DNA of 64,000 nucleotides from Parasponia andersonii (Eukaryota > Streptophyta > Magnoliopsida > Rosales > Cannabaceae): NCBI GenBank assembly GCA_002914805.1, contig JXTB01000834.1, forward strand, positions 13,882 through 77,881. Direction: 5' to 3'. The notes below the pieces were generated by a model, which had not been told where the DNA came from, did no database searches, and saw nothing but the letters and a program-made list of their open reading frames with translations. Each line of letters begins with the position of its first letter. Positions within the stretch are counted from its first letter, which is position 1. A program made the translations under genes and the position numbers. Shown here piece by piece: positions 1 through 11,959 of the stretch.

Positions 1-2543
1 TATTGTTTTTCTCACTTTTGAGTAGATGTTTAATTAGCACTTCACAGATATAAATGGGTGACCGTTCAGTATTAGTACAGTAGTACTGTAGTATCCGTAC
101 TCAAGAAATAAGTATAACTTAAATCTGTTTTAACGAATAAAAAAAGGTATGACTTAAATCTGTTTTAACAGAAAAAAGGAGTATAACTCAAATCTATAGA
201 TTTCACTTGTCGAAAGTGAGAAACAAGATGTCGGATAATTGTTTTTTTGTTCCAAACATTTTCAAATTTTGTTCTTAATTACTCAGTAAATGAGGATTAT
301 GATCAATAATCTTGTAAGATCTCAGCGTTCTTTTGTTGATTTGAATTGGGTGATAAGATTTGTAAGCGTTTGCTTCTTGTCGTTTTAGTTACATATTGGC
401 TGAGCAATATCCGTTAGACCATATTTTTGTTGATGACCCCTTTCCTTTTGTCATTACGTTGTTAGACCTAAACAGACTTAAGCATCATAGTTTTATTTAT
501 TTATTTATTTTATTTTATTTTTTATTTTTTGGAGAAAAAGCATCATAGAGTTTTTGGCAAGTACCATATGTCCCATTTCCATAAGTTTAGTCATCAGAAC
601 AACATGTTTCTCGTTGAAATTATAAGGTCTCCAATCACCAGTATCCAGAGGGTCAAGAAACCATTAATCTTATAATTATTATGTTATAGGGACATTACAC
701 CAACAAGGATTTTGAAATGCATGCTTCAAAAACGATCGGCTATTGACTCTTGTTATATATGCTTTTGAAGCTGGATTATGGAATTTGATTATTGTAGTTA
801 TTATAAATAGCTTTTGGGACAATGATAATTGGCTCAGTTCACTGAATTGAATACTACGTGCCTTTGGCTTTTGTGTATTAGAAAGGGTAACAGTTGTGCC
901 TTTTAAGTTGGCTTCTTTAGGGTTTGTAAATCAAATTAGAATGCGGTGGTCGAATGCCTTTGTTCTCTTTTGTCTTTTGTTAATAAATAATTGATCATAC
1001 TTTTATTACTTTCTTTCAATAATATTGCAAGTCTGATTCAAAAAAAAAAAAAAATTACCAAAAGAATCCATCGTGTCATTTAAAAAAATGACATGACGTT
1101 TCAGCTAATTTAATAACACGGATGAATTAAGAATATCCATTTAAATTCCCAAAAAAGATATACAAAAGGACAAAGACATGCAGCATACATAAACCATGGA
1201 AAACATATTTTTTCATACAGAGGGTCAACCAATAGCCTCGTGCCCATAAGATAGTCTCGTTTATAAATTTTATCAAAATTAATCCTTAATACTAAATTTA
1301 CTTAAATAGTCTAATTAAAACACTAAAATATTTTTCTCTATGTACCATGGTCATTCCAAATTTTTCCAACAACTTCTTTCATGAATCTTCGTTACAATTG
1401 GAGTTGGTCTTAGATTTGATTTTTTGAACTTGGATCTGATTTTCCATTTTATCATGCTCGAAAATTTTCGAATGCATTCAAATTTTTACTTGGTGGGAAA
1501 CGTGAGTAATTTCAGATTTTTGGTTTTTATATTTAAAAAATATCTATTTTTATGTATGAGTTATAATTTTTCTTATATTCCATCATGAACTTTAAAATAG
1601 AGTAGTGGAAATTAGTAATACCTCTTATGATAACTGATATGTTTTTCATGTTGTACTCATTCCAAAAAAAAAAAAAATCATAATAAACGACACATCACTT
1701 TTAAGGTGAAACGTGTCATGTTATTGCTGTTTCTCGAGAAACGACGGCCAAAGAAAACTGCATGTCATCTGCATGTTGAATATTTATCCAGAATAGTCGT
1801 CCATGAGAAAAACGACATCCCATATAACAAATTTCAGGTTGAAAACGACATTAAACGAAAAAGTAATTTAGTTGGAAGATGTAACAACCGTACCTAAACT
1901 TAAAAGGCCCTTTTTAAAAAATAAAATAAAAAATTAAACGCCTTTTAGGCCAAACGTCTCCCAATTTCGTATCCTAATCCGAGACTAGTAAAGAGATTTT
2001 AGTTTACTCAGCTAATAAATCATGAATCTGTATAAATCACCCAAGTTTAGTTTTTTAGTTGGTAATAATTGGTAAGTTCATATAAATTAGGGACTTATTT
2101 AAACTTCCACCGATTAATTTGTTTGCTTTTTTTACAATTAATTACAATTAAGCGGATATTATTTATGGAATACACCTTCAATAAAGAAAGGTGGCCAAAA
2201 TGTATCTGTGAAAACTTACAAGTGTTGTGTCCAATTATTTTATCTTTCTATAACAATCATTTTCTTCAAATTTATTTATTTTTCAGTGCGATTCAATTAT
2301 TCGTTAAACATATATAACTATAAGTCTTTACTAGAATTAAATTTCTTTTATTGCTGCTTTAATTCGCTTTAGAATTTATTTGATGAGAAGATAAGAAAAT
2401 TCTTACATATTTACTGTCTTTTTTATTCCAATCGAATTTTATAAGAATAAATAAAGATAACTATTTTTAATACTTTGATCTGATATCTATATTTCAGACT
2501 TTGGGCGAGAGTTTTTCTCATACATAATTAAACACTACAAATG

Positions 2544-2574
<31 letters not shown>

Positions 2575-3390
2575 AATCTTAAAGAGATCTATATTCTTCA
2601 GCTAGTATATCTTTCTTAAACGTTACAAAACAATAGCCTAAAAACCATCTTTCAAAAACTTTTGTTGGTGAAAAATAAAATGTTAGAACTTTCATATATC
2701 AATACCAATATCAATTTGAAGTTTCGTATATACTATCTATCTCATACGTAAATTTTAAGTGGTACATTTTCTTGTTGTGAAATATAGTCTCTTTTTTCAA
2801 AGAAGGAAGAGAAGAAACTCTCGACGAGACTCTGTACATTATTTATCACAAACCATTGCTGATGCGCTGAAGAGTAATCAAACCCTATTTGACTATTTTG
2901 CTTTTTGATGGTCTATATTTTGGTTGTGTGTTGTGATCATGTTTTTTTCTTTCACAATTAATTAGGCGTGGGTGAATTAGTATTTATTAAAGATGAATGT
3001 GGGTTGTGGTCACCAATCATACTAATCACTGCTACATTTGAAGATGAACATAATTTAATTAATTAAAAAGCTCCGTTATATAAACCCTAATATTAAAAGG
3101 AAAAAGAGATAGAGAGAGAGAGAGAGGGATGAAATGACACATGTCGAACAGACATAGCGAGTGGGTGATGAAGTTATGTAGAGGCATGACAATGAGCTTA
3201 TGGTGGATTGCGCAATCCAAGATCTTTCTTTCCCAGCTCTCATGATAAAATATCATTATTCATTCAAATTTTCACTTTCTTTTTCATTCAAAATTTAAAA
3301 ATAGAAAAAATAAAAATATCTTTTGAGAAAAAAAAAAAAAAAAAGGGGTAAGTAAAAACCCAGCAAAGAGTCTCTTCAAATTCCCGAACA
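1..3390. other. AT-rich intergenic region, no gene seen
   Basis: No reading frame here has a recognisable domain or a credible exon structure. The stretch is AT-rich with homopolymer runs, the longest a 27-base T run at 2544-2570, and a short GA repeat at 3105-3127. Related words around a 'cgtgtcat/atgacacg' core occur near 1072-1100 and 1685-1720 in opposite orientations, which could be the ends of an old MITE, but they are too diverged to call. The last about 100 bases, with CA and GA tracts, lead into the 5' UTR of the next gene. Confidence 0.6.
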
Positions 3391-3481
3391 CAAACACACA
3401 CACACGCACACTGAAACAGGAGAAAAACTGAGAGTCAGAGTCAGCGAGCGAGAGAAACCAGAAGAAGAAGAAGATAATATA

Positions 3482-3686
3482 ATGGAGAAGAGCCCAGCAG
3501 CGGCGGTGAGGAAGCCTCGCTCTTCCACTTCCGATCTGCTGACGTGGCCCGAAGCCCCTCCTTCCTCTTCCTCTTTCTCCACCTCTACCTCTGCTCCTCG
3601 CTCTCGCCAGGTATTACAGTCCACTCAAGACTCTACTTTTTCCTCCTCTTCGTCATTCTTGGATTCAATCATTTTCAGCTTCTTCT

Positions 3687-3717
<31 letters not shown>

Positions 3718-5637
3718 GTATATAATTTGATTGCTTTTGTTCTCAGCCGTCCGATGGAATCAAGAAAGTTCTGCATGGGGGTCAGGTGACGGACGATGAA
3801 GCTCAGAGCCTCTTAAAAAAGTAAGATCTGCTATAAAATTAACCCTTCTGAAAAATGGTTTTTTTTTTTTTTTTTGGGTTCTCATCAAAAAATTAATTAA
3901 GCTCGTGTGTATTTTTATATTCTTTTCAAATAATTAATGGTAATGTGGAGTCAGATCTGATAATGGCTGTTTGTGTTATGGTTTGCTTTGGGGCTCTGGG
4001 AAGTGAAGGGAACATGTATTTGCATGAAGTAGTGATAGAAGTATAGAACCCACTTTTTGGATTGCTTTAGTTGAATTTGAATCGAGATAAATTTCAGCCT
4101 GAAATACCGGTAAAAAGTGAACCCAAGATCTCAAATTTCTTTTCTTTATTTTTTTTTTGAAAAATAGAAAAATAAACAAATAAAGATTCCCTTTAGATAA
4201 TATCTACGAAATGGACCAGTTGAATTCGTAATCTGGTATCAGTATTGCTTTGAAAAATCCATGCTAGTATTTAGAAACAAGTTTACGATTTTGTTTTCAT
4301 GCCTTAATTACCCAGATGCTAAAAGGCAAGAAGAATAACTACTTTGATTTATAAATTTTTTAAATTAACTAGGACTTGAAGCCTTGAACTTCCCAAATTT
4401 TAATATATAGAACGGAATTGTTTTTAATACCTTCTTGGTAGTTAGTAGCTCCTCTATAAAGTTGTTCATATACGTGTTTTTATGTCCAGTTTTCTGAAGA
4501 GGTGAATGAGAAGATATGAGTATGGCGAATTAAAATTACCAAATTAACATATTATATGTGGCTTAAACAATGTAGGTTTATGTGTCAAAAAGTGCATAGT
4601 TTTAGAAAGAAGTTTTTTAATGTACCCCTGAAAGGCTGCGGCTTTTGTGTATAAATAGTTTTAGGTCTATAAAGTTTAGTTTCAATTTTCTACTTTCAGG
4701 AAGCCTTGTTCAGGGTATAAAATGAAAGAGATGACTGGAAGTGGTATATTCACTGACAATGGTGACGGTGCTCCACAGTCTGATTCTGCAAAATCTGGTT
4801 CAAAAACAGGGCTGCGTGTATATCAGGTATGCAGTTGAGGTCTCTGGGTATGAGTGTCCAAGGAAATCCATTATCATTTTCACGAATGTTCTTGTTTAAT
4901 GTTTCTGTAATTGGATTTTCAGCAAACCCTGAACAAAATTAGTCAGATATCGTTCAGTGCTGATGGGAGGATCTCCCCCAAGAAGCCAACCTCTATCCCA
5001 GAGGTAGCAAAGCAGCGTGAACTGAGTGGAACCTTGCGAAATGATTCCGATTCGAAGAATAAGAAGCAGATATCGAATGCTAAGAACAAGGAGCTTACTG
5101 GACATGACATCTTTGGCCCTCCCCCAGAAATAGAGCCTCGATCAGTGGCAGCTGCTCGCACTTCTGAATCTAGAGCAAGTAAAGACATGGGAGAACCTGC
5201 ACCCAGAAACTTACGCACATCAGTCAAGGTTTCAAATGTGAGTTCGTTTTGTGAGTTTGAGAATAGAGTTTCTTTCAATCTTGGGACTGAAAAGTTTTTC
5301 CAGTTACATATAAGTTTACAATTAGTGTCATAAACTGAACTCTTTCGACTTTTCATTGACGTAGCCTGCTGGGGGTCAGAGTAACATCCTGTTCAGTGAA
5401 GAACCTGTCTCTAAGACTACAAAGAAAATACACAACCACAAGTTCGCCGAGTTAAAAGGCAATAACATATTTAAGGGAGATGCTCCACCAGGATCTGCTG
5501 AGAAACCACTAAGTGTAGCAAAGCTCAAGGAAATGAGTGGCAGCAACATTTTTGCTGATGGGAAGGCGGCATCCAGAGATTATCTAGGCGGTGTCCGCCA
5601 ACCCCCTGGTGGTGAGAGCAGCATTTCCTTGGTTTGA
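3482..5637 (+). CDS. DUF4057-family protein, 5 exons, 305 aa
   Basis: Exons join cleanly at 3482-3610, 3747-3820, 4700-4826, 4923-5237 and 5365-5637, all with GT-AG introns, giving 305 codons plus stop. The product matches the plant-specific DUF4057 family (Arabidopsis At1g35780/At1g78150 type), whose molecular role is not established. Some databases label it an 'N-lysine methyltransferase', but I see no SET or other methyltransferase motif. Family landmarks are an N-terminal RKPRSSTSDLLTWPE, then SPKKPTSIPEVAKQRELSGT in exon 4, and a C-terminal GGVRQPPGGESSISLV. Four copies of a short motif of type KExxGxxIF lie at about residues 77-85, 166-174, 243-251 and 271-278. The rest is polar, Lys/Ser-rich and probably disordered. 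The start is the first ATG after a CA/GA-rich leader. No premature stop is seen. The gene is convergent with the annexin gene, 568 bases between stop codons. Confidence 0.9.
3694..3717. repeat. (TA)n microsatellite in intron 1
   Basis: A run of about 12 TA dinucleotides lies in the first intron of the DUF4057 gene, 30 bases before its 3' splice site. It is probably length-variable. Confidence 0.9.
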
Positions 5638-6205
5638 CTCTCTTAATGGCTAACATGTTGTGATACTTCACATTTCATGCCTGAGATTGAATTAGTTCTT
5701 AGGAACTAGTGGCACATGACATGTAGATGAAATTATTACATTTAGACTTTGCTAATTGGGAATTTGGGGTTTGTCAACAGTGTGTTTTGACGTCTGTCGT
5801 TTCAAATTCGCTTCTCCTTTTCCTGGACCAATTTCATGTATTAATAAGACTATTTATTTAGTAAATTTTCGTACTTCTTAAAATAGCTAGACTGTTCATC
5901 TTTACTCCTTAGCAAATCTCTCAAACTTAAGTCGATGTGGAGTACATTATTCAAAGAATGAATGTTGGTATCAAAAGCAACGATCTAAAACATCACGTCT
6001 AAAACGCATGACCAGCATATTATTACTCAAGACTTTTAAGTTATATCGAACTAACATTATTAAATTGCATAAGGTCCACAAACCCATAACAAGACATAGA
6101 GAACCACTGAAAAATACACGATGACAAAACAAGTTCAATCAAAGCCACATGGCAGAAAAACTCAAACCGCACTCATAAATCTCTACCAGAACCAAAATGG
6201 GACTC
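5638..6205. other. Convergent intergenic region with two 3' UTRs
   Basis: This region lies between the stop codons of the DUF4057 (+) and annexin (-) genes and presumably holds both 3' UTRs. No other coding signal is visible. Confidence 0.6.
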
Positions 6206-8375
6206 TCATGCATCGCCATGTCCAGTCAGTTCAATGAGAAATTTCTCATAGTCTCCAGAAGTGTCTTTGGCAATTGCCTTGTCCAATGGAATGCTGTTCC
6301 TTCGATGGTATTCCTCCTTGATACGATGCAGGTCAACCTCAGCCCTGGTTGTGATAACCCTAGTAAGGGCCCATTCGTCTGTCCCCAGCTTGTTAATAGC
6401 CTGACGAAGAACCTTCTCAAAGTGTTTCTCAGGGACGGTCAAGCCCTTAATTACTGATCTCAGTAATTTGAGGAATTCATCATTTTGATCAGCCTTCAAG
6501 TCCTGCAAAAGGGTGTTCCATTATCACTTATCAGTTCCAAGTTTCAAATGGGACTAAATCATAATTGGTTCCCCAGAAGTCAAGCTTAGAAATGTGTTGA
6601 ATTGTGTACCTTGTTGATATCATTTCCATATGAATTGTTGTAGTGATTAAGAGTTGCATTGAGCTGTGCCTTACTCCTAGTACTGATAATCCTGATGAAA
6701 TCGTCATCGTTATAGGCTTTATCTGAGATCTTGTCACGAAGTATTTTAGCCTCCGATTTTGCCAATGTTGTGTTCACCTCATCTCCTTCATATCGCAATG
6801 AACTCACAAGAGGCAACAGAAGCTGTATTGAAAACGATAACGGTATAAAATAATAGCCAACAAATTCAATTGAAATCGCAGGGGAAGTTCACAAGTAAAA
6901 TAAAAGTGCAAAAAACTCAAGGGTATGAGAATAACCCCACTTGGTTGTCTTCTCATACACTTATATGCTCAGTTTGATTATCTAAATTACTCTCAACACC
7001 CCATCAAATTTATGGGGATTGCTCATATTTTAATGTGACCTAACATATAAAGATGTTACAAAAGTTACTTTCACGAAACAGCATAATCATACTATTTTGG
7101 ACTTAGGAGGTTAAGGGTTGTCTGTACCTTGCGGAAGTCTCCATGTGTATGATAAGCTATGTCTTCTTCGATGGATCTCTTGTAACGAGCGTGATACGCC
7201 TTCCTCACAAGAAATAGTTCATGAGTAGATCTAGTAGTGGCAATTTCCACGAGAACCCATAAGTTGGAAGTGAACCTCTTTGTAGATTCATAAGCCAAAA
7301 GCGCATCACGCTCAGCAGGTTCCAGTGTCCATAGCAGTACAACCCTCTGATTAACGAGTTTAAAGCATAGAAAAATACTCAATAGCCATCCAATTATAGC
7401 AAAATTACTTCACAACTCTAAATGTTCTATGTATATAGTTGAACATCAAAACCTGACCTCAAAGTCATTTGAAAGCTCTTTGTCTAGTGCTTTCAGAAGG
7501 TCTTCACCATAAGCATCTGCATATGCCTGCCTAATCAGCTTGCGTTGTTGAGCGTTCCTGTGAGCCAGTATGGATATAATTAAGTGCTCATTTGTTCCCC
7601 ATCCTGGTAAAGATCAGAACCAAGTTATTCTTACTCAATCGAAAATTTCAGAAACAAGACTAAAACAACAAAATTTCAACTATTTTGTAATAGATCTCAT
7701 GTTATGGCGTGAAGGGCATCACTAATACTGCTGATAGGATAGGTGTAACAATAACATAATAAATTCTGAGAAAATAGCAACAATCAAAATAATAGAATCT
7801 AGAGCTAAAAGGGTACAAAACTTTTGTTCGATTCCTTGGAAAGTTAAAAAAACTGCATCAAGGAAACCAATTTGTTCTAATGAATCTAATCTAGATACAC
7901 TTTTTACTTTGGCCGTAAATCAGACTCAAATTGGCACAGCCAAATAATCACACTGGTCACTTTGTCATACCCCTAAAAGGGTTGACAATAAATTTACAAA
8001 ATAATAATAATAATAATAATACAACGAATAATCAAAATCAATTAGTATAAATTCTAATCGGTAACGTATTTTTCGAACCAATATATATCAGGAAGAACCG
8101 GATCCGATCATCACACACGTTACAAGATTCTCAACCAAAATCAGTAAAAGCTGATGCAGATCAACATAACTGTACAAGATCAGAAGAAGGCAGCGATAAT
8201 CGATCGACGATCCAACAACAAAGATCAAAATCATAATCAAAATGAAGAAAAATCAGAAATGATGGAAAGAGAGAGAGAGAGAGAGACAGAGAGAGAGACC
8301 TTCAAAAGCTTTTTTGAGCTGCTCAGCGTCCTCAACGGGAGAAGGCACAACCTCTGGTACACTAAGAGTTGCCAT
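6206..8375 (-). CDS. Annexin D1-like protein, 5 exons, 316 aa
   Basis: Minus-strand exons 8375-8300, 7603-7458, 7346-7128, 6822-6610 and 6502-6206 join in frame to 317 codons including stop, the usual plant annexin length. Annexins bind acidic membrane phospholipids in a Ca2+-dependent way and act at the plasma membrane in Ca2+ transport, secretion and stress responses. Four annexin repeats are present. Repeat 1 carries GWGTNE (residues 26-31) and repeat 4 carries LGTDE, both type-II Ca2+-site signatures; repeats 2 and 3 have lost that motif, as in other plant annexins. His40, discussed for peroxidase activity in Arabidopsis ANN1, is kept. Both redox cysteines of ANN1 (111 and 239) are replaced, and the reconstructed protein has no cysteine at all. 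Similarity to the D1 subgroup is strong along the whole length ([13 protein letters not shown] start, [11 protein letters not shown] near the end). Intron 1 begins directly in a CT repeat. Confidence 0.95.
8001..8020. repeat. (ATA)n microsatellite in annexin intron 1
   Basis: About seven AAT/ATA trinucleotide units lie within the first intron of the annexin gene. Confidence 0.85.
8271..8298. repeat. (GA/CT)n microsatellite at annexin intron 1 donor
   Basis: Read on the gene strand, the exon 1 end GAAG is followed at once by GTCTCTCTCTCTG and further CT units. The 5' splice site is therefore the first bases of the microsatellite and lacks the usual GTAAGT consensus. Confidence 0.85.
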
Positions 8376-8468
8376 TGCTGCTTCTCCTTTTTCTCTCTCT
8401 CTTAAACACTCTCTCTCTTGTCTGTGGCTGAGTAATTGAGCGGAGAAGACAATGTATGGAGCTTGGTC

Positions 8469-8475
8469 TTTAATA
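8469..8475 (-). promoter_or_regulatory. Possible TATA-like element of annexin gene
   Basis: On the minus strand TATTAAA lies about 95 bases upstream of the annexin ATG, a plausible distance for a TATA box with a short leader. This is based on position and loose consensus only. Confidence 0.3.
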
Positions 8476-8507
8476 GCGGAACAAATTAATGTTATTACCA
8501 AAGTTGG

Positions 8508-8539
<32 letters not shown>
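8508..8539. repeat. (TAA)n microsatellite upstream of annexin
   Basis: Roughly ten ATA/TAA trinucleotide units lie about 130 bases upstream of the annexin start codon. Confidence 0.9.
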
Positions 8540-8940
8540 TTTTTTTTGAGTGGTATAACAATAATAAATTGGTAAAATAACAAATGGGGAATTGAAAATT
8601 GATAAAATTCTCTTCCTTGTCTTGTTGTTAATGATTGTACTAATGAAGCGAAACGGATATTTCCTTCAATTCACACCTACGTCGTTGTCTTGCGTGACAC
8701 GTGGCGTATATTGACAGCTCATGTTTCCGTTCCATGTTACAATTTGCCGCGTTCACAGGATCTAGAGCGCTCCCATCTGCGTTTTCTTTTCTTTTTCCTT
8801 TTTTTTTAACCTATATTTTCTTTTTTTTTTTCCTGATTTTTTTTTAGTATTGTCAATATTTTCTTTTCTAGGAACTTTTTGGAAAATAAAAGGGAATTTT
8901 ATTCAAGGTATCGTTTAAAGGGAAAAAAATGTAAGATGTT

Positions 8941-9400
8941 ATTGTAATATATTCGGTCGACACGATATCATAATATTCTAATTTTAATGTGACAGGATTA
9001 ATAAATATGTTAAAAATTTAAATTCAAATATGATAAATATGTGCAATCTATTTATCATATTATGATCTGTTTGACACAATTATTTTACTTTAACACAATT
9101 ATATACTAATCAATTCAATTTTATACATGTAAATATATTTAGAATTAATCAAACTTACATTTAAAATATTAAAATATCAATAAATGTATCATACTAGTGT
9201 CGTGTTGATATAATACGAAAATGACCCGTTTAATCGGTCATTTTTAAATTAAGTAGGTTGATTTAAAACTCATTCATTTATTATATATATATATATATAT
9301 ATCAATCTGAAATTGACACGAAAATTAAATAGATCACTTAAACTCATTTATTTCGTGTTATTTTCAAGTTATGCTGTCACGTTGTGTAAAAAATTAACGA
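8941..9400. mobile_element. Possible decayed transposon relic
   Basis: This stretch is built from words such as 'cgacacgat', 'gacccgtttaatcggtca', 'tcgtgttgatat' and 'gacacgaaa', with a central (TA)n. Such 'cgtgt/gacacg' motifs are typical of abundant non-autonomous repeats in eudicots. Borders, inverted repeats and target duplication could not be defined, so this is a candidate only. Confidence 0.3.
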
Positions 9401-11560
9401 CACTAGAAAAAAGAAAACATAGAGGAAAAAGATTTCAAGGGTAAGACGGTAAAATGAATGGTTTTGGCTTTTTACTTCAGGGATTAAAAACAAATGGCAA
9501 AAAGAATTGAGCAATGAAAAAATGATAGTAGACACTGTCTTTGTAACCGTCTCATAATCTTAATTAATTATTTTCTTTAAAAAAAATTCATGCCAAACAA
9601 AGCATTAATTCCCAAATTAGGAGATGTGATGTAATAAATGTAGTTATATTATTTTAAAAAATATGGACGTAATTCCATATCCCTATTATTTACACACCCT
9701 ATGAATGGGTGTTCCCCAGTTGAGACTTTGCGTTCGTTGAATTAGATAAAATGTTACTGTAAACATGTCAAGATAGTCTTTGTCAGAAAAATTAAAAAAA
9801 AAAAAAAAGTTAAAATAGATTTTAAAAAGAAAATTAAAGACAATGACGAATTAATTGTGAAAACCTTTATACACCTAAACAAAGTGACTATAAGGCCCAG
9901 TTGATAATGACGCCGTTTAGTATACAGGAACTCCACTGTGGTAGTGTGGTCAAAGTTTAGAAAAGCTAAAAATTGGAATAATTAAAGGCAATAAAGCGAG
10001 GTATTAGGTTTAAGTAAATAATTGAGAAAAATAAAGTAATTATGTAAAAGTCCCGTAACGCTTAGTTGCGATCTTTGTCTATATGTATTTTGAATGTGTG
10101 ACATTGTGAGTTCCAGTTAATCTTCCTGGCCAAATAATAGAATCCCATGAACTTAACGTAAAGTCGAATTTTGCACAGACAATGAGCTTATCAAACGAAT
10201 CTAGACGCAATTCGAGGAAAGAGGACCGTCCGTTATCATTCTGTATTTGAGTAGATATCACGTGAGACTTGTTATGATAGTCTAATAGATAATTATGAAA
10301 CATCTGTTCTAGAAGAAAAATTAAAATGGGAGGTTGTATAGTCACGCATTTTCAGTTCCCATCCGTATTTCTTAAGGGAGGTTATATTCGCACCCTAAAC
10401 ACTATAAAGGCCCTCCATTTTGTTTTCTATTTTTCTTATTACACGTTCATTTTAAGTGAAAGACCAAAATATACCATTAAATAGAAAATAAGGGGAAGAA
10501 AAGGAGACAGAAAAAATTAGGTAGGATAAAAAGAAAATATTTTTCATCTAAAGTTATTTGAATAAAAGAAAATAGGTTTACTTTCGTTTGTTCGGTATTG
10601 AAAGTAAAAATAAAGGGACAGATTATAATATTATTTCGAAATAAAAATAAAAATGAGCTGAAAATATATCTTATGTAGACTTGGTATGAAGTAAAAATGA
10701 GCTAAAGATATTCTCTATTTAGACTTGGTATTGTATTCTTTTATCTTTGATGCTCTTTTTAAGTTTTAAGTTTTTAGAAATCATCTTGAACGACATTTGT
10801 TCAATAATTTCGCAATTATTAGTATTTAATTATTTTATTATAAGCATAAGATTGAAACCTCAAATAAATTATTAGTATTTAATTATTTTATTATAAGCAT
10901 AAGATTGAAACATAAGAGTTAATACTTTGATAAGATGCAGAAAAAACTATAACTTAGAAGAGCAAGTTTTTCCTGGGAAAATTAGTTTATTGGACTTATT
11001 AAGAAGTCCTTTTAGGTTGATAGACTTCCGTCTCATTTCTTTAGGTTCATTGGACTCATTCTTAAGTGATAATTTCACATTCCTATGATACCCTTTTTAT
11101 AATATTATGTTTAATAGAAAAAAGTAATTAAAATAGTTAAAAAAATGTTTCAAAAAAAAAAAAAACGAGGGAAAGAAACGGGAAGGAAGCAGAATAAATG
11201 TTAACCCTCCTCTTATCTTAAATTTCTCTATTTCTATTCTAGACACAAAACCTAATTAATTATCTAAATATCCTCAAAAAGATTTTTTTTTTTTTTTGCA
11301 CACCAATAGATCGTGATTCCAGCAACATTGCATATTTTGAGAACTTTGGACATTACGGTAAGTTTGATATATGTAATATTATGAATCTTAGTTGTAAATC
11401 GCAATATAAAGTTTGGGCATTTTAATTGTTGTTTATGAGGTACGTTTTTAGTTGATAGAAGGTAAATCAAAATAGAACTATAATAAAATTATTTTGAGGT
11501 CCATTTTGCGTTTTTTTAGCTGAAAATCACGAAAAGGGGAAGAAGATGAACAGTGCCAAA
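9401..11560. other. AT-rich intergenic region
   Basis: No coding region is recognised. The stretch contains a 45-bp near-perfect direct repeat (10814-10858 and 10867-10911) and poly-A/T tracts. Its right part may belong to the 5' flank of the MULE that follows, but no terminal inverted repeat was identified. Confidence 0.5.
10814..10911. repeat. 45-bp direct repeat, two copies, 53-bp offset
   Basis: The segment beginning 'aattattagtattta' and ending 'aagattgaaac' occurs at 10814-10858 and again at 10867-10911, separated by 8 bases. The copies look identical, indicating a recent local duplication. Confidence 0.85.
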
Positions 11561-11820
11561 TCTCGACTGGGTCAAGTCGAGCTCAATTAGATCACTTGAC
11601 TGGGTCTAGTAGAGCTATAGTGGGTTACTCAACCGAGTCTGGTAGAGCTCTAGTGGGTTACTTGACTGGGTCTAGTAGAGCTCTACTAGATCACCTAACT
11701 GGTCTAGTCAAGCTTTACTGGATCACTCGACTGAGTCTGGTAGAGCTCTACTAGATCTAAACAAGTTTTTAAGAGCTCTGGTTAAGCTCAACTGAGTCTA
11801 GTTGAACTAGTCACTAAATA
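11561..11820. repeat. 33-bp tandem repeat array, MULE left part
   Basis: A motif of the form 'actgggtctagtagagct' recurs with 'gtct' at 11604, 11637, 11670, 11702 and 11735, a period of 33 (once 32) bases, then degenerates to about 11820. The unit includes small palindromes such as tagagctcta. Related, longer-period copies occur at 14525-14975 and 20505-20900. Confidence 0.85.
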
Positions 11821-11959
11821 CTCAACTTGACTTATTGAGATTTAGAATGTGAAGCTTACAACCATTTGTTTTTTATAATTTTCATTCTTAAAATAATTTC
11901 AAGATCTACCATGTAATTTCCATTATTCTCAACATAAATAATGTATATTTATTACAAGA

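Noticed and set aside
3376-3624. 82-codon minus-strand frame over DUF4057 exon 1
   Set aside because: It is the antisense of a CT/GA-rich coding exon and leader, with low-complexity Glu/Ser composition and no family.
11561-11820. CRISPR-like regular 33-bp repeats
   Set aside because: There are no unique spacers between conserved repeats; the whole 33-bp unit repeats, and this is plant transposon DNA.
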